Source: Plotosus lineatus
Lineage: Eukaryota; Chordata; Actinopteri; Siluriformes; Plotosidae
Direction: 5' to 3'
Length of the DNA stretch: 64,000 nucleotides
Assembly: GCA_024760905.1 (NCBI GenBank)
Contig: CM045731.1
Location: 24,182,501-24,246,500, forward strand
Of the stretch, positions 1-10,919 are shown piece by piece. The notes under the pieces were generated by a model. That model saw nothing but the letters and a program-made list of their open reading frames with translations. It had not been told where the DNA came from and ran no database searches. The first letter of the stretch is position 1, and every line of letters starts with the position of its first letter. Made by a program: the position numbers and the translations under genes.

Positions 1-83
1 TGGACTGCAAACATTTATTCATCATGCTGTGTGACACCAAGCAGCCTTGGACAATAGCAAAATGATAAGATTAGTGGACTTAC
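1..83 (-). other. Start of ext1 intron 1
   Basis: This is the 5' end of the first coding intron of the ext1-like gene, read on the minus strand from its GTAAGT donor at 78-83. No other feature is visible. Confidence 0.8.
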
Positions 84-997
84 TTTGAGTATTCTTCATT
101 GTCCTGGTCACATCTGGCATCTTTGTGTTTCTCCCAGTCTTTCCCATGCTTGCAGGTGGTCAACAATATCATATCTTCCCCATTATGTATGTGATACAAA
201 GCATTCCTGGTTTCAGAACCAATTCCTGTAAGGTAACGCTTCCCTTTAAACACTAAAAGGTATTTCCGTGTAGATGGGACATTGTTGGACATCAAGTAAC
301 CTTTCTCTCCACCTTTCTGGGGGTGGTCTTTGGAAAAAAGGGGTATGGACACGTCAAAATGAGGCCTAAAGTTCTGCACATCGACACTTGCCTTGGCCAA
401 AATGGCCTGACCAAAGTCAAACCCTAAATCCTCAGCATAGTCAGGCCATGTCCCAGAGTACAGATTAAAGATCAAATGGTTTCTACCATCATTCCACAGT
501 GGAAGGTTTTGGATTTGAGTCCTAACATCTTGCACATACTGCGGTGAAAGTCTGTCGCGGTCCAGCGTGTCCACACTGAGCACAAAAAGGCACGCTTCAC
601 TTGGATCATTTGTGTAAAACCGTGAGTCCTCAATTGCTGCCAGAACTTTCCGGTAATTCTCAGAAATTCCTGTGACCGTGCTTGTACCTGGTGGGTACAC
701 ATAGACACGGAAGGCACCCTGACACCGACCGAAATCGAAACATGTGTCCATACGGCAACGCCGGCTTTTATACATGTTATTTTGGATTTCGCGCCGCAGC
801 AGCACCAATGGTCCATACTCTTCTGGTTCAACTTCCTCCAGATACAGGTATGGCTGCTCGATGTGTTGGGGAGGTGCGTGAAAGTGGGGTTCATCGTTGT
901 GCGTCCGGAGCTCAGCAGTGTGTAGAGTGCAGATGTAGACGAGCAGCATGGCGCAGGCTGCCGCCAACACTAGCACGTAGCGCTTCTTGGCCTGCAT
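84..997 (-). CDS. ext1: Exostosin-1-like glycosyltransferase, first coding exon
   Basis: This exon encodes the N-terminal 304 residues of an EXT1-type exostosin, a Golgi/ER type II membrane glycosyltransferase that with EXT2 polymerises heparan sulfate. The start is the ATG at 995-997, giving the MQAKKRY beginning typical of EXT1; the frame stays open upstream but without an earlier ATG. Residues about 7-26 form the hydrophobic signal anchor. A short acidic stem follows, then the conserved GT47 exostosin start ([78 protein letters not shown]). The exon ends with two bases of a split Lys codon followed by GTAAGT (78-83), the same phase I recall for the human EXT1 exon 1/2 junction. Later exons lie beyond the left edge. 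Teleosts have several ext1 paralogues (a, b, c); which one this is cannot be decided here. Confidence 0.93.
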
Positions 998-2925
998 GTG
1001 GACTGGCACGGAGAAGCTCAACGCGCCACGAAGACTCTCATATTGGCGCTAGGGCATAGCGCCAGCATATAGACTGCTGTGAGCTGATGCATACACGCAC
1101 AGATTAGCCTAAAATAAAGACAGGCTAATTTTACCACACAGATAGCGTATCAGGGGTTGATATGAAATCAGTTGTGTTGGTACAATGATATGCATGTGGA
1201 ATTCTTGATTCCTGAGATAAATTGACTTTTTAATTATTCTGTGTGTGACACTTGTACAAAAAACCCTGTGCTGAATTATTACCTTTACTGCTGAAGAATT
1301 ACTGCATCTTACAGCGCTAACAATAGAATTAAGCGCTATAGGCCTTTATTTGTGTACAGTTTCACAAAAAAAAAAAAAAAAAAATCAGTATAGGTGCTAA
1401 TTCAGCACTGGGGATGCAGTCTGGAGACTTGAACTTCTTATGATTTATTTTGACACATCAAAAGAGATTTACATTTTTTTTCAGAATAGCATTCGATGAA
1501 AATTATGGAAATTATGAAGTAGCAATTTTTTTAGTTGATGCGTGAAATAAACCTACAAGGCGCCAGCATGTCCCGTTTACAGCTCGTTGCTGAGAACTGA
1601 CACAGTAACAAAGGTGATGGAAATTGCATGAAACGGTGTGTGAAATTCTTTGAAAAATAAAGAAGCAGAGGAAGTTGGACGGCAGTGGTGGTGGAGGAGG
1701 CGGCGGCGGCGCACCTGTTCGAGCGCGTGTGGCGTTAACCAACCTTCAGCTTCGCTCGAGAAGATCCATGCATCATTTCGAGCAAGATGGAGCATTTTCT
1801 TTATGGAGTCAGTCAGACTAGACATGAAATATTATTCCTGGATGGGGAAAAGTGGTAGCTTTAGCAACACTCAAATCCAGACGGAGCTCTTTACATATTC
1901 CCAAATCATCTGGGTCGTATTTTTTTTTTTAATTTAATTCAGAGATAGGACTTTGCTTCACTTCAGGCTTTCACGTGCTGAATGCCATTCTGATCTCAAG
2001 CCCAAGAGTGTGGCATTTCCAGACGTCCGATCAAAGACCACGTCTAATCTGGTACTTTTACCTGAAACATTTTCAAAACCATACAAGTCCAATCTTACCA
2101 GGCTGGGGAATTATTAAACTGGACCACAGGTCTTCTGTTTATCGTCTCCGTTGATATCTGAGGAGAATCGAACTTCGTTCCAGTTCTGTAACAGTATAAA
2201 ATGAATTCACTTCAAACCCAGGCACATCAGAATTAAAAAATATATTACATATTAACATTTATTGTTTTTTTTGTTTGTTTGTTTGTTTGTTTGTTTTTTA
2301 ATCAAAACTATTCGGATTGAGTAAAACTAGCCACACTGACAAAATCATAAAACTTCATTTTGCTCTGAGTGAAACTTCTAGTTGCTTGTTTTGTTATTGT
2401 TGTTGTCGTCGTCGTTGTTGTTTTTTTCCCGCCAATATTCCTGTCAGCTTCACCGGAAGTCTCCGTCAGGTCTGAGTTCAGTGCCTCCACGCGCTCCTTC
2501 TTCGTATTGCGCGTGTTTAACACTTTTATCCAGAAAGTTTGTTTAACGGCTCCGATAACAGATCATCCCGCTTTCCACAGTGTGACTGTTCGGTCCTGTT
2601 TGATCCACATCCGAGACCAATTTAAAAACAAAAAAGAAGAAGAAAATGATGTGGTGTTTAAACCCTCGTACCCTGTGTGACACGGGTTTGTTTTACTGAC
2701 ACGCGATAATCGTTTCCATGTTCTCTGCCTCAGTGACATGAGCACGCGGATGAAACCGAGTCTAGCTCTGAGCGCGAGCGTAACTGCCTCAGCATCATCT
2801 GAGGAGAAGCGCTATGGTGCGCAAAGAGGCTCAAAACGTATTTATGGAACGCCAACTGGGTCAAAACAACAGGAAAGTTATGAACCACCACTCTCACTGG
2901 CAGTGGCGATTTGAGCAGCCATTTA
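998..2925 (-). other. ext1 5' UTR and upstream flank, no other gene seen
   Basis: The sequence next to the ATG is presumably 5' UTR or the 3' part of an upstream exon. The rest is upstream flank. It holds an A-run near 1367-1384, a short GC-rich patch near 1690-1740, a GTT/GTC-rich patch near 2398-2430 and a GTTT run at 2262-2297. The open frames here are short, overlap on both strands and show no recognisable domain. No promoter can be assigned with confidence. Confidence 0.5.
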
Positions 2926-3014
2926 GTCTGTCTGTCTGTCTTCCTTTCGGCTTTTTCCCTTTTACTCGGGAGTGGCCACAGCGAATCATCTGATTCGCAC
3001 GTTTGATTTGGCAG

Positions 3015-3049
<35 letters not shown>

Positions 3050-3222
3050 GTCGGATGCCCTTCCTGTCACAACCACCCTTTTTTAGCAAGGGACAGAAAC
3101 ACGCTGACGACTTTGCAGCCTACTCTTTACGAAAGTCAGCAATGGTTCTTTTACACGCCTCACACCATAGACAGTAAGAGACATGGCCCGCCTTTGATAA
3201 CCCAGTTAGCTGCACTGGGGGT
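2926..3222 (-). repeat. SINE-A copy, RTE-type tail, head missing
   Basis: A minus-strand copy of the main SINE family of this window. It reads from a GACA-rich end and an RTE-like tail (gattcgctgtggc motif) through the body (cagctaactgggttatcaaa motif) and stops before the tRNA-like head. A long T run (about 3019-3047) interrupts the tail. The missing head implies 5' truncation. Confidence 0.85.
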
Positions 3223-3368
3223 TGAGCAGCCATTTAGTCTAATGCGCCTTATTGTTGAAGAAACCCGGAATACCCGGAGGAAACCCAAGAAAGACAAAAA
3301 CACCCTTGCTAATTCTGGAACGACTCTTGCTCTGAGGCGGACATGCTAGTCACTATGCAACCGTACGT

Positions 3369-3685
3369 TTCACTCATTCATTTTCTAAGCCACTAATTGT
3401 GGTTGCGGTGAGGCTGGCACCCATCTCAGGTGACTCCAGGGCCCACCCTGAACAGTTTGCTAGAACATGGCAGGGCCAAAATCTAACACAACTATTCGCA
3501 TTTAAGGGTGATTTGGAACAGCCAATTAGCCTACTGTAGATGATTTTTGACTGTGGGAGGAAGCCAGAGGACCTCGAGGAAACCTACGCAAGCACAGGGA
3601 GAATACGTGAACTCCACTCAGAAACACCCAAGCTGGGAATCAAACCCAGGCCTTCTCGCTGTGAGGCATCGTGCTGCCAGGAAAT
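3369..3685 (-). repeat. SINE-B (V-SINE-like) copy
   Basis: Minus-strand copy with a CATTCATTTTCT tail, a conserved core (gactgtgggaggaa in this orientation) and a tRNA-like head ending near ttctcgctgtgaggcatcgtgctgcc. The core matches the conserved central segment of vertebrate V-SINEs such as zebrafish DANA, from memory. It is clearly diverged. Confidence 0.75.
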
Positions 3686-3830
3686 GGCACAGCCTGCTAA
3701 TTTTAAGAAAGTTTATTGAAATGTCTACAAAACTGTTTTTGTAATGTTAATATTTTGTAGTCCTAATTTGAATTAAGTGATTCAGAAAACAAATGGATGA
3801 ATGAATAATATTTCCTTAAATTTTAACTCG

Positions 3831-4022
3831 AGGCAGTGGTGGCAGGGAATTGGCAAACTGATCTGAAGGTTAGGTGATCAAGTCCCATTGTCATCAAGTT
3901 GTCACTGCTGCCCCTCCCCTCATTGCAGCTAACTGGGCTATAACTGCCCTCGCCCAGATTCAGCTGTGTCCAGCCATGTCCGTTATTAGGATTTGGCTGT
4001 ACAGAAAATAAATGATTGAGAT
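3831..4022 (+). repeat. Old SINE-A copy, L2-type tail, degenerate
   Basis: The head (ggcagtggtgg), body (gcagctaactgggctat) and L2-like tail (attaggatt...cagaaaataaatga) of SINE-A can be followed, but with many substitutions and deletions, so this is an old copy. Confidence 0.65.
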
Positions 4023-4369
4023 TTAAGTAGACTTTGATTCTAAAAATGGTGGTAAATTCAGAAAGAAAAAAAAAGTATTGGATGAGTGCTTTTATACTAT
4101 AGTGCTGTAGAAATCTTAAATATGGTTAGTAAAGTCTTTGTTGCATGTCATGATATAATATACAAAAAAAAAGAGTAATGATTGTAAAAATAAACCCTGA
4201 TATAGTAATGCTTGACCCCAGCAGGGGGCAGGGTTACATGACTACTTCTTAGGCCCTGTGATGGGCTGGAAAGCTGATCACAGTGAACATCACCTTGGCC
4301 CAGCATTGGCTCCAGCCTAGCTTGACCCCAGTAGGATTAATACATTTGAGAAATAGGTGTGTGTGGACT
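4023..4369. repeat. Gene-free stretch with an L2/SINE-B tail fragment
   Basis: Only a plus-strand fragment of the SINE-B/L2-type 3' domain is recognisable (about 4252-4360: ctgtgatgggctggaaagct, then ccagtaggattaa). The rest is unassigned A/T-rich sequence. Confidence 0.45.
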
Positions 4370-4533
4370 ATTCATTCATTCATTTTTTCTAAGCTGCTTA
4401 ATCACAATGGGGGAAGGGTGGGTGAGGGAGGGGTGGGGCACATGCAAATTCCACACAGAAACACCCAAGCTGGGAATTGAACCCAGGCATTCTTGTGTGG
4501 CAGACGTGCTAACCATTACACCACTGTGCCACC
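4370..4533 (-). repeat. SINE-B fragment
   Basis: Minus-strand tail (attcattcatttt) joined directly to the head region (acccaagctgggaattgaacccagg, then accattacaccactgtgccacc). The central core is deleted. The head keeps a tRNA-like B-box arrangement. Confidence 0.7.
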
Positions 4534-4667
4534 ATTGAGCGAATTATATCTGAAAAAAATTGTGTTATATTCGTTGATGATAATAATATAAGTGGAATAA
4601 TGCATTACAAGATGTGTTATGTAAAGAAAAATAATGGATGTAATGGGTGGTGAAAAAAACACTTGCT

Positions 4668-4996
4668 TTCTTCTTTTCCCCTTTTCAGGGAATTTGCCAC
4701 AGCAAATCATCTGATTTGCATGTTTGATTTGGCATAGGTTTTTACGTCGGATGCCTTTCCTGACACAACCCTTTAGTGAGGGGCAGAAACACGCTGATGG
4801 CTTTGCAGCCTACTCTTTATGAAAGTCAGCAATGGTTCTTTTACATGAAATTCTCACTATAGACAGTGAGAGACATGGCCGGCCTTTGATAACCCAGTTA
4901 GTTGCACTGGGGGGACAGTGACAACCTTTTAGAGAGTGGGACTCGTACCCCCAACCTTAGGATCAGTGATTCATACCACCAGGCCACCACTGGCAC
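4668..4996 (-). repeat. SINE-A copy, RTE-type tail
   Basis: Minus-strand copy covering the tail, body and a complete but diverged tRNA-like head ending in caccaggccaccactggcac. It is more diverged than the copies with clean target-site duplications near 26.1, 33.4 and 44.8 kb. Confidence 0.85.
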
Positions 4997-5164
4997 TAAA
5001 AAAACTTTATATTCTGTTGTTGGTTATTTTCCAGTAGTAACACACCCCCAAGTGTTTTTATTTTTTATTTTTGCAACCGAGAAATAGTTTGTGCTGATTT
5101 ATTTTCACAGTCCAGATGCTACATGCCATTAATGGCGGTTTTACTCAAGTTAATTACCTGCAAA

Positions 5165-5310
5165 TCTGCTAATGGCCTGGTGGTAGGGTGCTGAATTACT
5201 CTTCCCAAGGTTTGGGGCTCAAGCCTCACTGTCACTGTCACTGAAGTGCAGCTATCTGAATTATTAAAGGCCAGCCATGTCTGTCACTGTCTGGTATGAC
5301 ATGTAAAAAA
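5165..5310 (+). repeat. SINE-A fragment, head and body only
   Basis: Plus-strand fragment: a degenerate tRNA-like head (gcctggtggtagggtgctgaatta) and body (aaaggccagccatgtctgtcactgtct), ending in an AAAT-rich tract instead of a tail. Confidence 0.6.
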
Positions 5311-5340
5311 ATAAATAAATAAAATAAAAATAAATAAATA

Positions 5341-5388
<48 letters not shown>
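5307..5388. repeat. AAAT/AAT microsatellite
   Basis: A run of AAAT-type repeats merges into (AAT)n between two SINE-A copies. It looks like the expanded tail of the left-hand copy. Confidence 0.85.
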
Positions 5389-5389
<1 letters not shown>

Positions 5390-5725
5390 GTGGGCAGTGG
5401 TGGTCTAGGGTATAGAGCATTGGATCGCTGATCCAAAGGTTGGGGGTTCGAGTCCCACTCTCCGCAAGGTTGTCACTGTCCTCCCCAGTGCAGCTAACTG
5501 GGTTATCAAAGGCCGGCCATGTCTCTCACTGTCTATGGTGTGAGGCATGTAAAAGAACCATTTCTGACTTTCGACAAGAGTAGGCTGCAAAGCCGTTGGC
5601 GTGTTTCCGCCCTGCGATGGCCTGGTGAGCTGTCCAGGGTGTACTCTACCCTTGCCCGAAGTTGGCTGGGATGGGCGCCAGCCCCCCCGTGACCCTAATT
5701 AGGATTAAGCGGTTACAGAAAATGA
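5389..5725 (+). repeat. SINE-A copy, L2-type tail, with tRNA-like head
   Basis: The clearest L2-tailed copy. The head has tRNA promoter-like boxes (tggtctagggtatag; ggttcgagtcc). The body is identical in layout to the RTE-tailed copies. The 3' part is different: ctgcgatggcctggtgagctg, then ctaattaggattaagcgg and cagaaaatgaactgaa, as in L2-mobilised SINEs. A partial AAT/AAAT tail follows. Confidence 0.85.
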
Positions 5726-5753
5726 ACTGAACTGAATAATAATAATAATAAAA

Positions 5754-5907
5754 ACATTGCTGACTTTCAAAAGTAAAGAGTAGGTTTTCTGCCCTGCAGT
5801 GGCCTAGCAAGCTGTCCAGGGAGTACTCTGCTCTCACCCAGAATCATCTGAGATCAGCACCAGCCTCCCTTCCACCCTAATTAGGGTTCAGGAAATGAAT
5901 GAATGAA
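5754..5907 (+). repeat. SINE-A L2-type 3' fragment
   Basis: 5'-truncated copy beginning in the body (acattgctgactttc) and running through the L2-like tail to gaaatgaatgaatgaa. It lies directly behind the preceding copy. Confidence 0.7.
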
Positions 5908-7047
5908 ACTTTGTAATAATTAACAGATTTAGGACTGACTGATTAATAAGCTCTTTTTATTTATTTATTTATTTATTTATTTAATTTACTCAAGCAGGTT
6001 TCTGTCCTTGGCATTGTTTTGTCATACCGCCCTAAAATACGGATCCTAATTTATTTTTTTTAAGATGACTTTGTGTAAAGTAGCATTAATAATTATAGTA
6101 CTTGCTCTTGGTAAAAGTCTTGAGAAATGCTAATTGATTCAAAGCAGTCCGAGTCTGATGGAATATCCCCATAATCTGGAGGATCTAAAGTGTAATAGAA
6201 GTGGTGCTAATTCTGTAATCCGGGAGCTGATGATGCCATCTAGAGGTTTCCTGTGTAACAGGGTGGTGGGGGGGAAAAAAAGAAGAAGAATTCACTCTGG
6301 TTGCCCATGGAGAAGCAAATCTTTCTTCACTCTATTGATCAGCACACTCGTTTTTGCTAATTATCACTATAATTATTCACTGCCGCACAAAGCTATTGAG
6401 AACCCAGAGTTACCTGTGTTTTATTACAGCTGATTCACTACTCGTGTCAGACGAAGCAATAAGGTGTAGAATGAGAATTAAATAAGGGAAAACATTACAC
6501 CAGTGCTTTACTCCAGAGGTAAATGATGCTTTTAAGGACTTTTAGTGTGGAAGCTGGAGGTAGTGGTGCAATTTATGTGGTAGAATTAGTTACAATATCA
6601 ATATACCGCAGTATAAATTCAAACCTCGTAAATTATGTAAAGAATCGAACATGACACAGTGTGTTGTAAGAGTAAAATAATCAATGACTGTGTTGAGTGA
6701 TGGAGTATTGTGGAGGTTTATTTTTCCCTAAAAGAGCACATGTAAATCTTACACTACATTTACCTCATGAATAAGTAAGGTATCATTTTTATCCAGGTAT
6801 AGTTGAGGAACTTGAATTAAACACTTTATTATCACCACGCAAAAATAATGTGGCATGTAATGTCATTCTTTTTGCATAGTGATGATAAAGTGTTTTATTA
6901 GTGCATTGTTATAATATTAAAAAATAAATTATTATAACTTCTGACCAATCAAAATTAAGCCCTATGGTATAACTATCAAGTTTCTGCTAAACTAGATATC
7001 ACTGAACATTCAAAAATATTCACAGAACCGGAAGTAAGAGAGAGATT
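5908..7047. other. Gene-free stretch, nothing recognised
   Basis: A/T-rich sequence with an ATTT run at about 5957-5984. Short open frames have no domain-like content. I see no repeat family that I can name. Confidence 0.5.
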
Positions 7048-7381
7048 TCCTTTCGGCTTTTTCAAAGGTGACCACAGCAAATGATTCGCATATTAGATTT
7101 GGCATAGGGTTTTACGTCGGGTGCCCTTCCTGACACAACCCTTTAGCAAGGGACAGAAACATGCTGGTGGCTTTGCAGCTGCTCTTTACAAAAGTCAGCA
7201 ACGGTTCTTTTACATGCCTCACACCATAGACAGTGAGAGACATGGCCGGCCTTTGAGAACCCAGCTAGCTGCACTGGGGGGGGGGGGGGGCAATTGACAA
7301 CCTTGTGGAGAGTGGGGCTTGAACCCCCAACCTTAGGATCAGCAATCCAGTGCCCTATACCACCAGGCCACCACTGCCCTA
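7048..7381 (-). repeat. SINE-A copy, RTE-type tail
   Basis: Minus-strand full-length but diverged copy: tail, body, a G run at 7275-7290 in the linker, and the tRNA-like head ending accaggccaccactgcc. Confidence 0.85.
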
Positions 7382-8381
7382 CAACCGGAAGTGGATATTT
7401 GTTTCATACATATTGCCTAGAAACAAGATAAGCAAAGTGTTGTTTGTTGTTTGGGGTTTTTGATTGTTTGTTTTTGTTTTTACATTTTGAAAGCATAAAA
7501 GGTTAAGATATGGATAACATCAACTATTCTGAATGAGTGAACCAATCAGATAGTGCCATTTCTATGACGCTTTTAATTAATAGTATTACTAAAGGCAATT
7601 TTATTTTCTGTTCATTACACTATGTTTATTCATACGCTACAGTAACTTGTGATGAATGTTCCAGAAAAGGACATTTTTGAATGAGAGAGGGAGTCATTTT
7701 TGTAGGTCTGTAATTGTGTGAACAGGCTCAATGAGCATTTGTGTGTGTGTGTGTGTGTGTGTTGGAGTGTAAATTTCATTTTCTCCCCATTCCTCTTTGA
7801 CATTGGTTCATTAGGCATGTAGCGGCTGGCCTGTGATAGCACCTATGCTAACAGGATATGATAGCGACTCAGTCAAAATGGGAAAAGTCACTCACATGTT
7901 AATGACTGAAGAACTTCTTGCTCTTTTATAAAATGAAAATGGTTTGCTTTTTGGGCCTGGTTCGTTTTGAGGTTTTTTTCCTCGCATCAACTGAGGGAAT
8001 TTTTCCTTGCCTCCATCACCGCATGCAACGCTCATTAGGGATGTATAAAGGTTGTAGGAAATGTTAAAATTCTTTTAGACTTTTTAAACTCCCACTTTTA
8101 CTATGTAAAGCTGTTTCATGACAATATCAATGGTAAAAAGTGCAATACAAATAAAACTGAATTGAATTGAATTGAACTGAATTGGATTTAATTGGATTGA
8201 ATTGAATTGAATTGAATTGAACTGAACTTTGCAGTGAGTGGAGCATAATGTTCATTTTTTCAAACTGTTCAACTTTATTTTCAACCGAGATTTTGCATGT
8301 TAAATTAAAATAGCTGCTGTCATTTAAAAATAACCTGAACTTAATGCTTTAAAAATAAAAATATATAAACATTAGAAACAC
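7382..8381. other. Gene-free stretch with short tandem repeats
   Basis: It contains (GT)n at 7741-7762 and an ATTGA-type pentamer array at about 8155-8225. The sequence just before the pentamers (caatacaaataaaactgaattg) looks like a retroposon or transcript 3' end, but no family was recognised. Confidence 0.5.
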
Positions 8382-8606
8382 CCCCCCAGTGCAGCTAACT
8401 GGGTTATCAAAGGCCAGCCATGTCTCTCACTGTCTATGGTGAGAGGATCATGTCAAAGAACCATTGCTGACTTCTGTCAAGAGTAGCATGTTTCCACCCT
8501 GAGATGGCCTGGAAAGCTATCCAGAGTGTACTCTGCTCTTGCCCGGAATCAGCTGAGATGGGCGACCCTAATTAGGATTAAACGGTTACAGAAAATGAAC
8601 TGAACA
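8382..8606 (+). repeat. SINE-A copy, L2-type tail, 5'-truncated
   Basis: Starts in the body (ccccagtgcagctaactggg) and ends in the L2-like tail (ctaattaggattaaacggttacag). It is moderately diverged. Confidence 0.8.
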
Positions 8607-8858
8607 TTAGCACATCAGCAGATTTTTGAACTGTACTCCTCATGTGCATTCTAAAACTAATTTAATGACTTAGTAAATATAACAATAAGAAAAAGTTTCA
8701 GTAACTTAATAAAATCCTCAGACATCACTGAACTGATTGTTTAAGTTCAACATACCATACTAAAGTCAAAAATCCAACTGGTAACTTCATCCAGAATTTC
8801 ATCTGTTAATCGAGTATACTTCACCAAAATATATTAGCATTCGATTAACAAACTACAC

Positions 8859-9188
8859 CAGGGATCACCAACGTGGTGCCCGTGGGCACCAGGTAGCCCG
8901 CAAGGACACTATAAGTTGCCCGCGGACCTGTTCACTGCTAGTTTTAGGACAGGCCCACAGCTCCATAGCGCCACTCTCCATTGAGCTGCATCTAATTTTT
9001 TTGAATATATTTTAAATCAAATCAATATCTTCACATAGATAAATATCATTAATTATTAATGATAACATATAATTAAAGGTAAATTGAGCAAATTTGTAAT
9101 TTCAGAGGTGTGTTTTGACCTGGTAGCCCTTCGCATTAATTGGTACCCAAGAAGTAGCTCTCGGTTTCAAAAAGGTCGGTGACCCCTG
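8859..9188. mobile_element. Non-autonomous hAT-like element (330 bp)
   Basis: The ends are inverted: cagggatcacc on the left and ggtgacccctg on the right. The element is bounded by a perfect 8-bp direct repeat, aactacac (8851-8858 and 9189-9196), the target-site length typical of hAT transposons. There is no coding capacity. The subterminal wording (gtgcccgtgggcacc) is like other short vertebrate hAT derivatives. Confidence 0.85.
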
Positions 9189-9302
9189 AACTACACTTTT
9201 AGCTTATGCTTATTTTTTTTTTTTTAGGAAATTCCTATTGAAAGATCGGGACTTCAATAACTAAAACCAATACTCATTCCAAATTAAAGTGCATAACCGC
9301 TG

Positions 9303-9695
9303 AGAAAAAAACTTTCATTCATTCATCCATTTTCTGAACTGCTAAATCCTAATTATGGTCACGGGGAAGCTGACGTCCATTTCAGCCAATTGTGGATGAG
9401 GGCACACTACATCCTGGACAGCTCACCAGGCCATCGCAGGGCAAAAAGATGGTAACGGCTATACAACTGCTCTTTACGAAAATCAGCAGTGGTTCTTTCA
9501 CACAAATGTCTCACCATAGGCAGTGAGAGACATGGTCGGTGTATGATAACACAGTTAGCTGCACTTTGGGGACAGCAGTGGAGCTTGATTATCCTAAGGT
9601 GCATTAGGTCTTCAAGCTGTGGGAGGAAACCGAAGCACTCAGAAAAAACACATGAAAGCACTCGGAGAACATGTAAACGTCATGCAGTGATACCC
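9303..9695 (-). repeat. SINE-A L2-type copy fused to SINE-B core
   Basis: The minus-strand L2-like tail (cattttctgaactgctaaatcctaatt) and SINE-A body run to about 9575. The sequence then continues as SINE-B core (ctgtgggaggaaacc, about 9618-9632) rather than the SINE-A head. It may be a chimera or two adjacent truncated copies. Confidence 0.65.
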
Positions 9696-10567
9696 TAAAA
9701 ACATCTGAGCCCCCATTTCACAACATTTTAGTACAAATAGAGACCCAAGAAGAATCAGACAAGACGTCTGCTTATTTTGGGTTTAAAGTCAAATCCTGCA
9801 GCCTACATACATAATTTCACACTACTCTGTGGTGTACATATTAATTCACTTTTCATTTCTGTGAAATGAGCTTTTGTGAAATGAAAATATTCCAGCTGCC
9901 AGTTCGCCGTCTTTAACAAATCCGTTAAGCTGCAGCACGGTCTCGCTTGCTTACACATGCTGCTTGGGTGTATCATGAAAAATATGACATGAGGCGTGTT
10001 TGGACAGCACATCGTCGTCTCCTGCCTGATCTTCCGCTGGACATGTAGTGGCAATTAGAGTGGAGTGAGGAAAAGCAGATGGACTGTGTTCAGGGCTGTC
10101 AGTTCGACTTGCTGGTAGCAAACAGATGCTGGAGACAGTTTCACTATGTTCTCGAGAAAAAAGCAGGAGTGGAAATCTCATAGCATGCTTACATGTTAAT
10201 AATTCTGTTGGAATTAAGTCTAATTAGTATACACTGCATGGGAGTTCCACATCCTGATTAGTCGGCTATCTGTAGACTTATAAAGCAATATTTTGATTCA
10301 ATTTCTTGAATCAATTTGGCGGACAAGCACGCATCAAAATAACACTTTAAAATAAAACACAGCCCATAGAAATGTTGTTTTAGTTTGTTTTCCTTGTATT
10401 TATATAACAGTCAAATTTTAAATGAGTTTCAAAACCCACCTTTACCTTCATTTTCATGTATCATGTGCTAAACTTTGCATGCGTAACCTCAAAAGATGCT
10501 GTTAACTGCAAAGCGCCATTAGCTTGAATTGTGCAGCTCTCGCCTGACCTGTGTGTGTCATCGTTAA

Positions 10568-10599
<32 letters not shown>

Positions 10600-10917
10600 A
10601 ATCTCTAAAAATTTCATTTTAGTTTACTTTTCATAATGACTTTGTGTGATAAATAATTAAACTCTGAAAAGGCTTTTTAAAAATCCCATTATAGAGCACT
10701 TAGCTTATGCGTCTGCTCACGAGTGTGACAGAAGCTCATGTGTCCATCATCATGAAAGCAAAAAGGAAAAGAATAAACATTACAAATGTGGTTTTAGTGC
10801 GCTCCTCTTATTTATATTCTGTTTTGGATGTGCACAGTGCTTTTGCATATATATCATAAAATAAAAGTGTATTATTCATGTGCACAGTGCTTTTGCATAT
10901 ATATATCATATGACATA
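9696..10917. other. Gene-free stretch, nothing recognised
   Basis: Contains (TA)n at about 10567-10592 and a short direct repeat (catgtgcacagtgcttttgcatat near 10830 and 10878). Open frames near 9.8-10.2 kb have no recognisable domain. Confidence 0.5.
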
Positions 10918-10919
10918 TA

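Noticed and set aside
1512..1937. Overlapping open frames on both strands upstream of ext1
   Set aside because: Short and mutually overlapping, driven by a GGC/GGA-rich patch; no domain signature.
2369..2680. 103-codon frame beginning with a Val-rich hydrophobic stretch
   Set aside because: The hydrophobic part comes from a GTT/GTC tract; there is no ATG context, splice pattern or similarity that I recognise.
5389..5460. tRNA gene-like sequence with A and B boxes (also in other SINE-A, B and C heads)
   Set aside because: The heads are diverged, do not fold as complete tRNAs and are always followed by SINE bodies.
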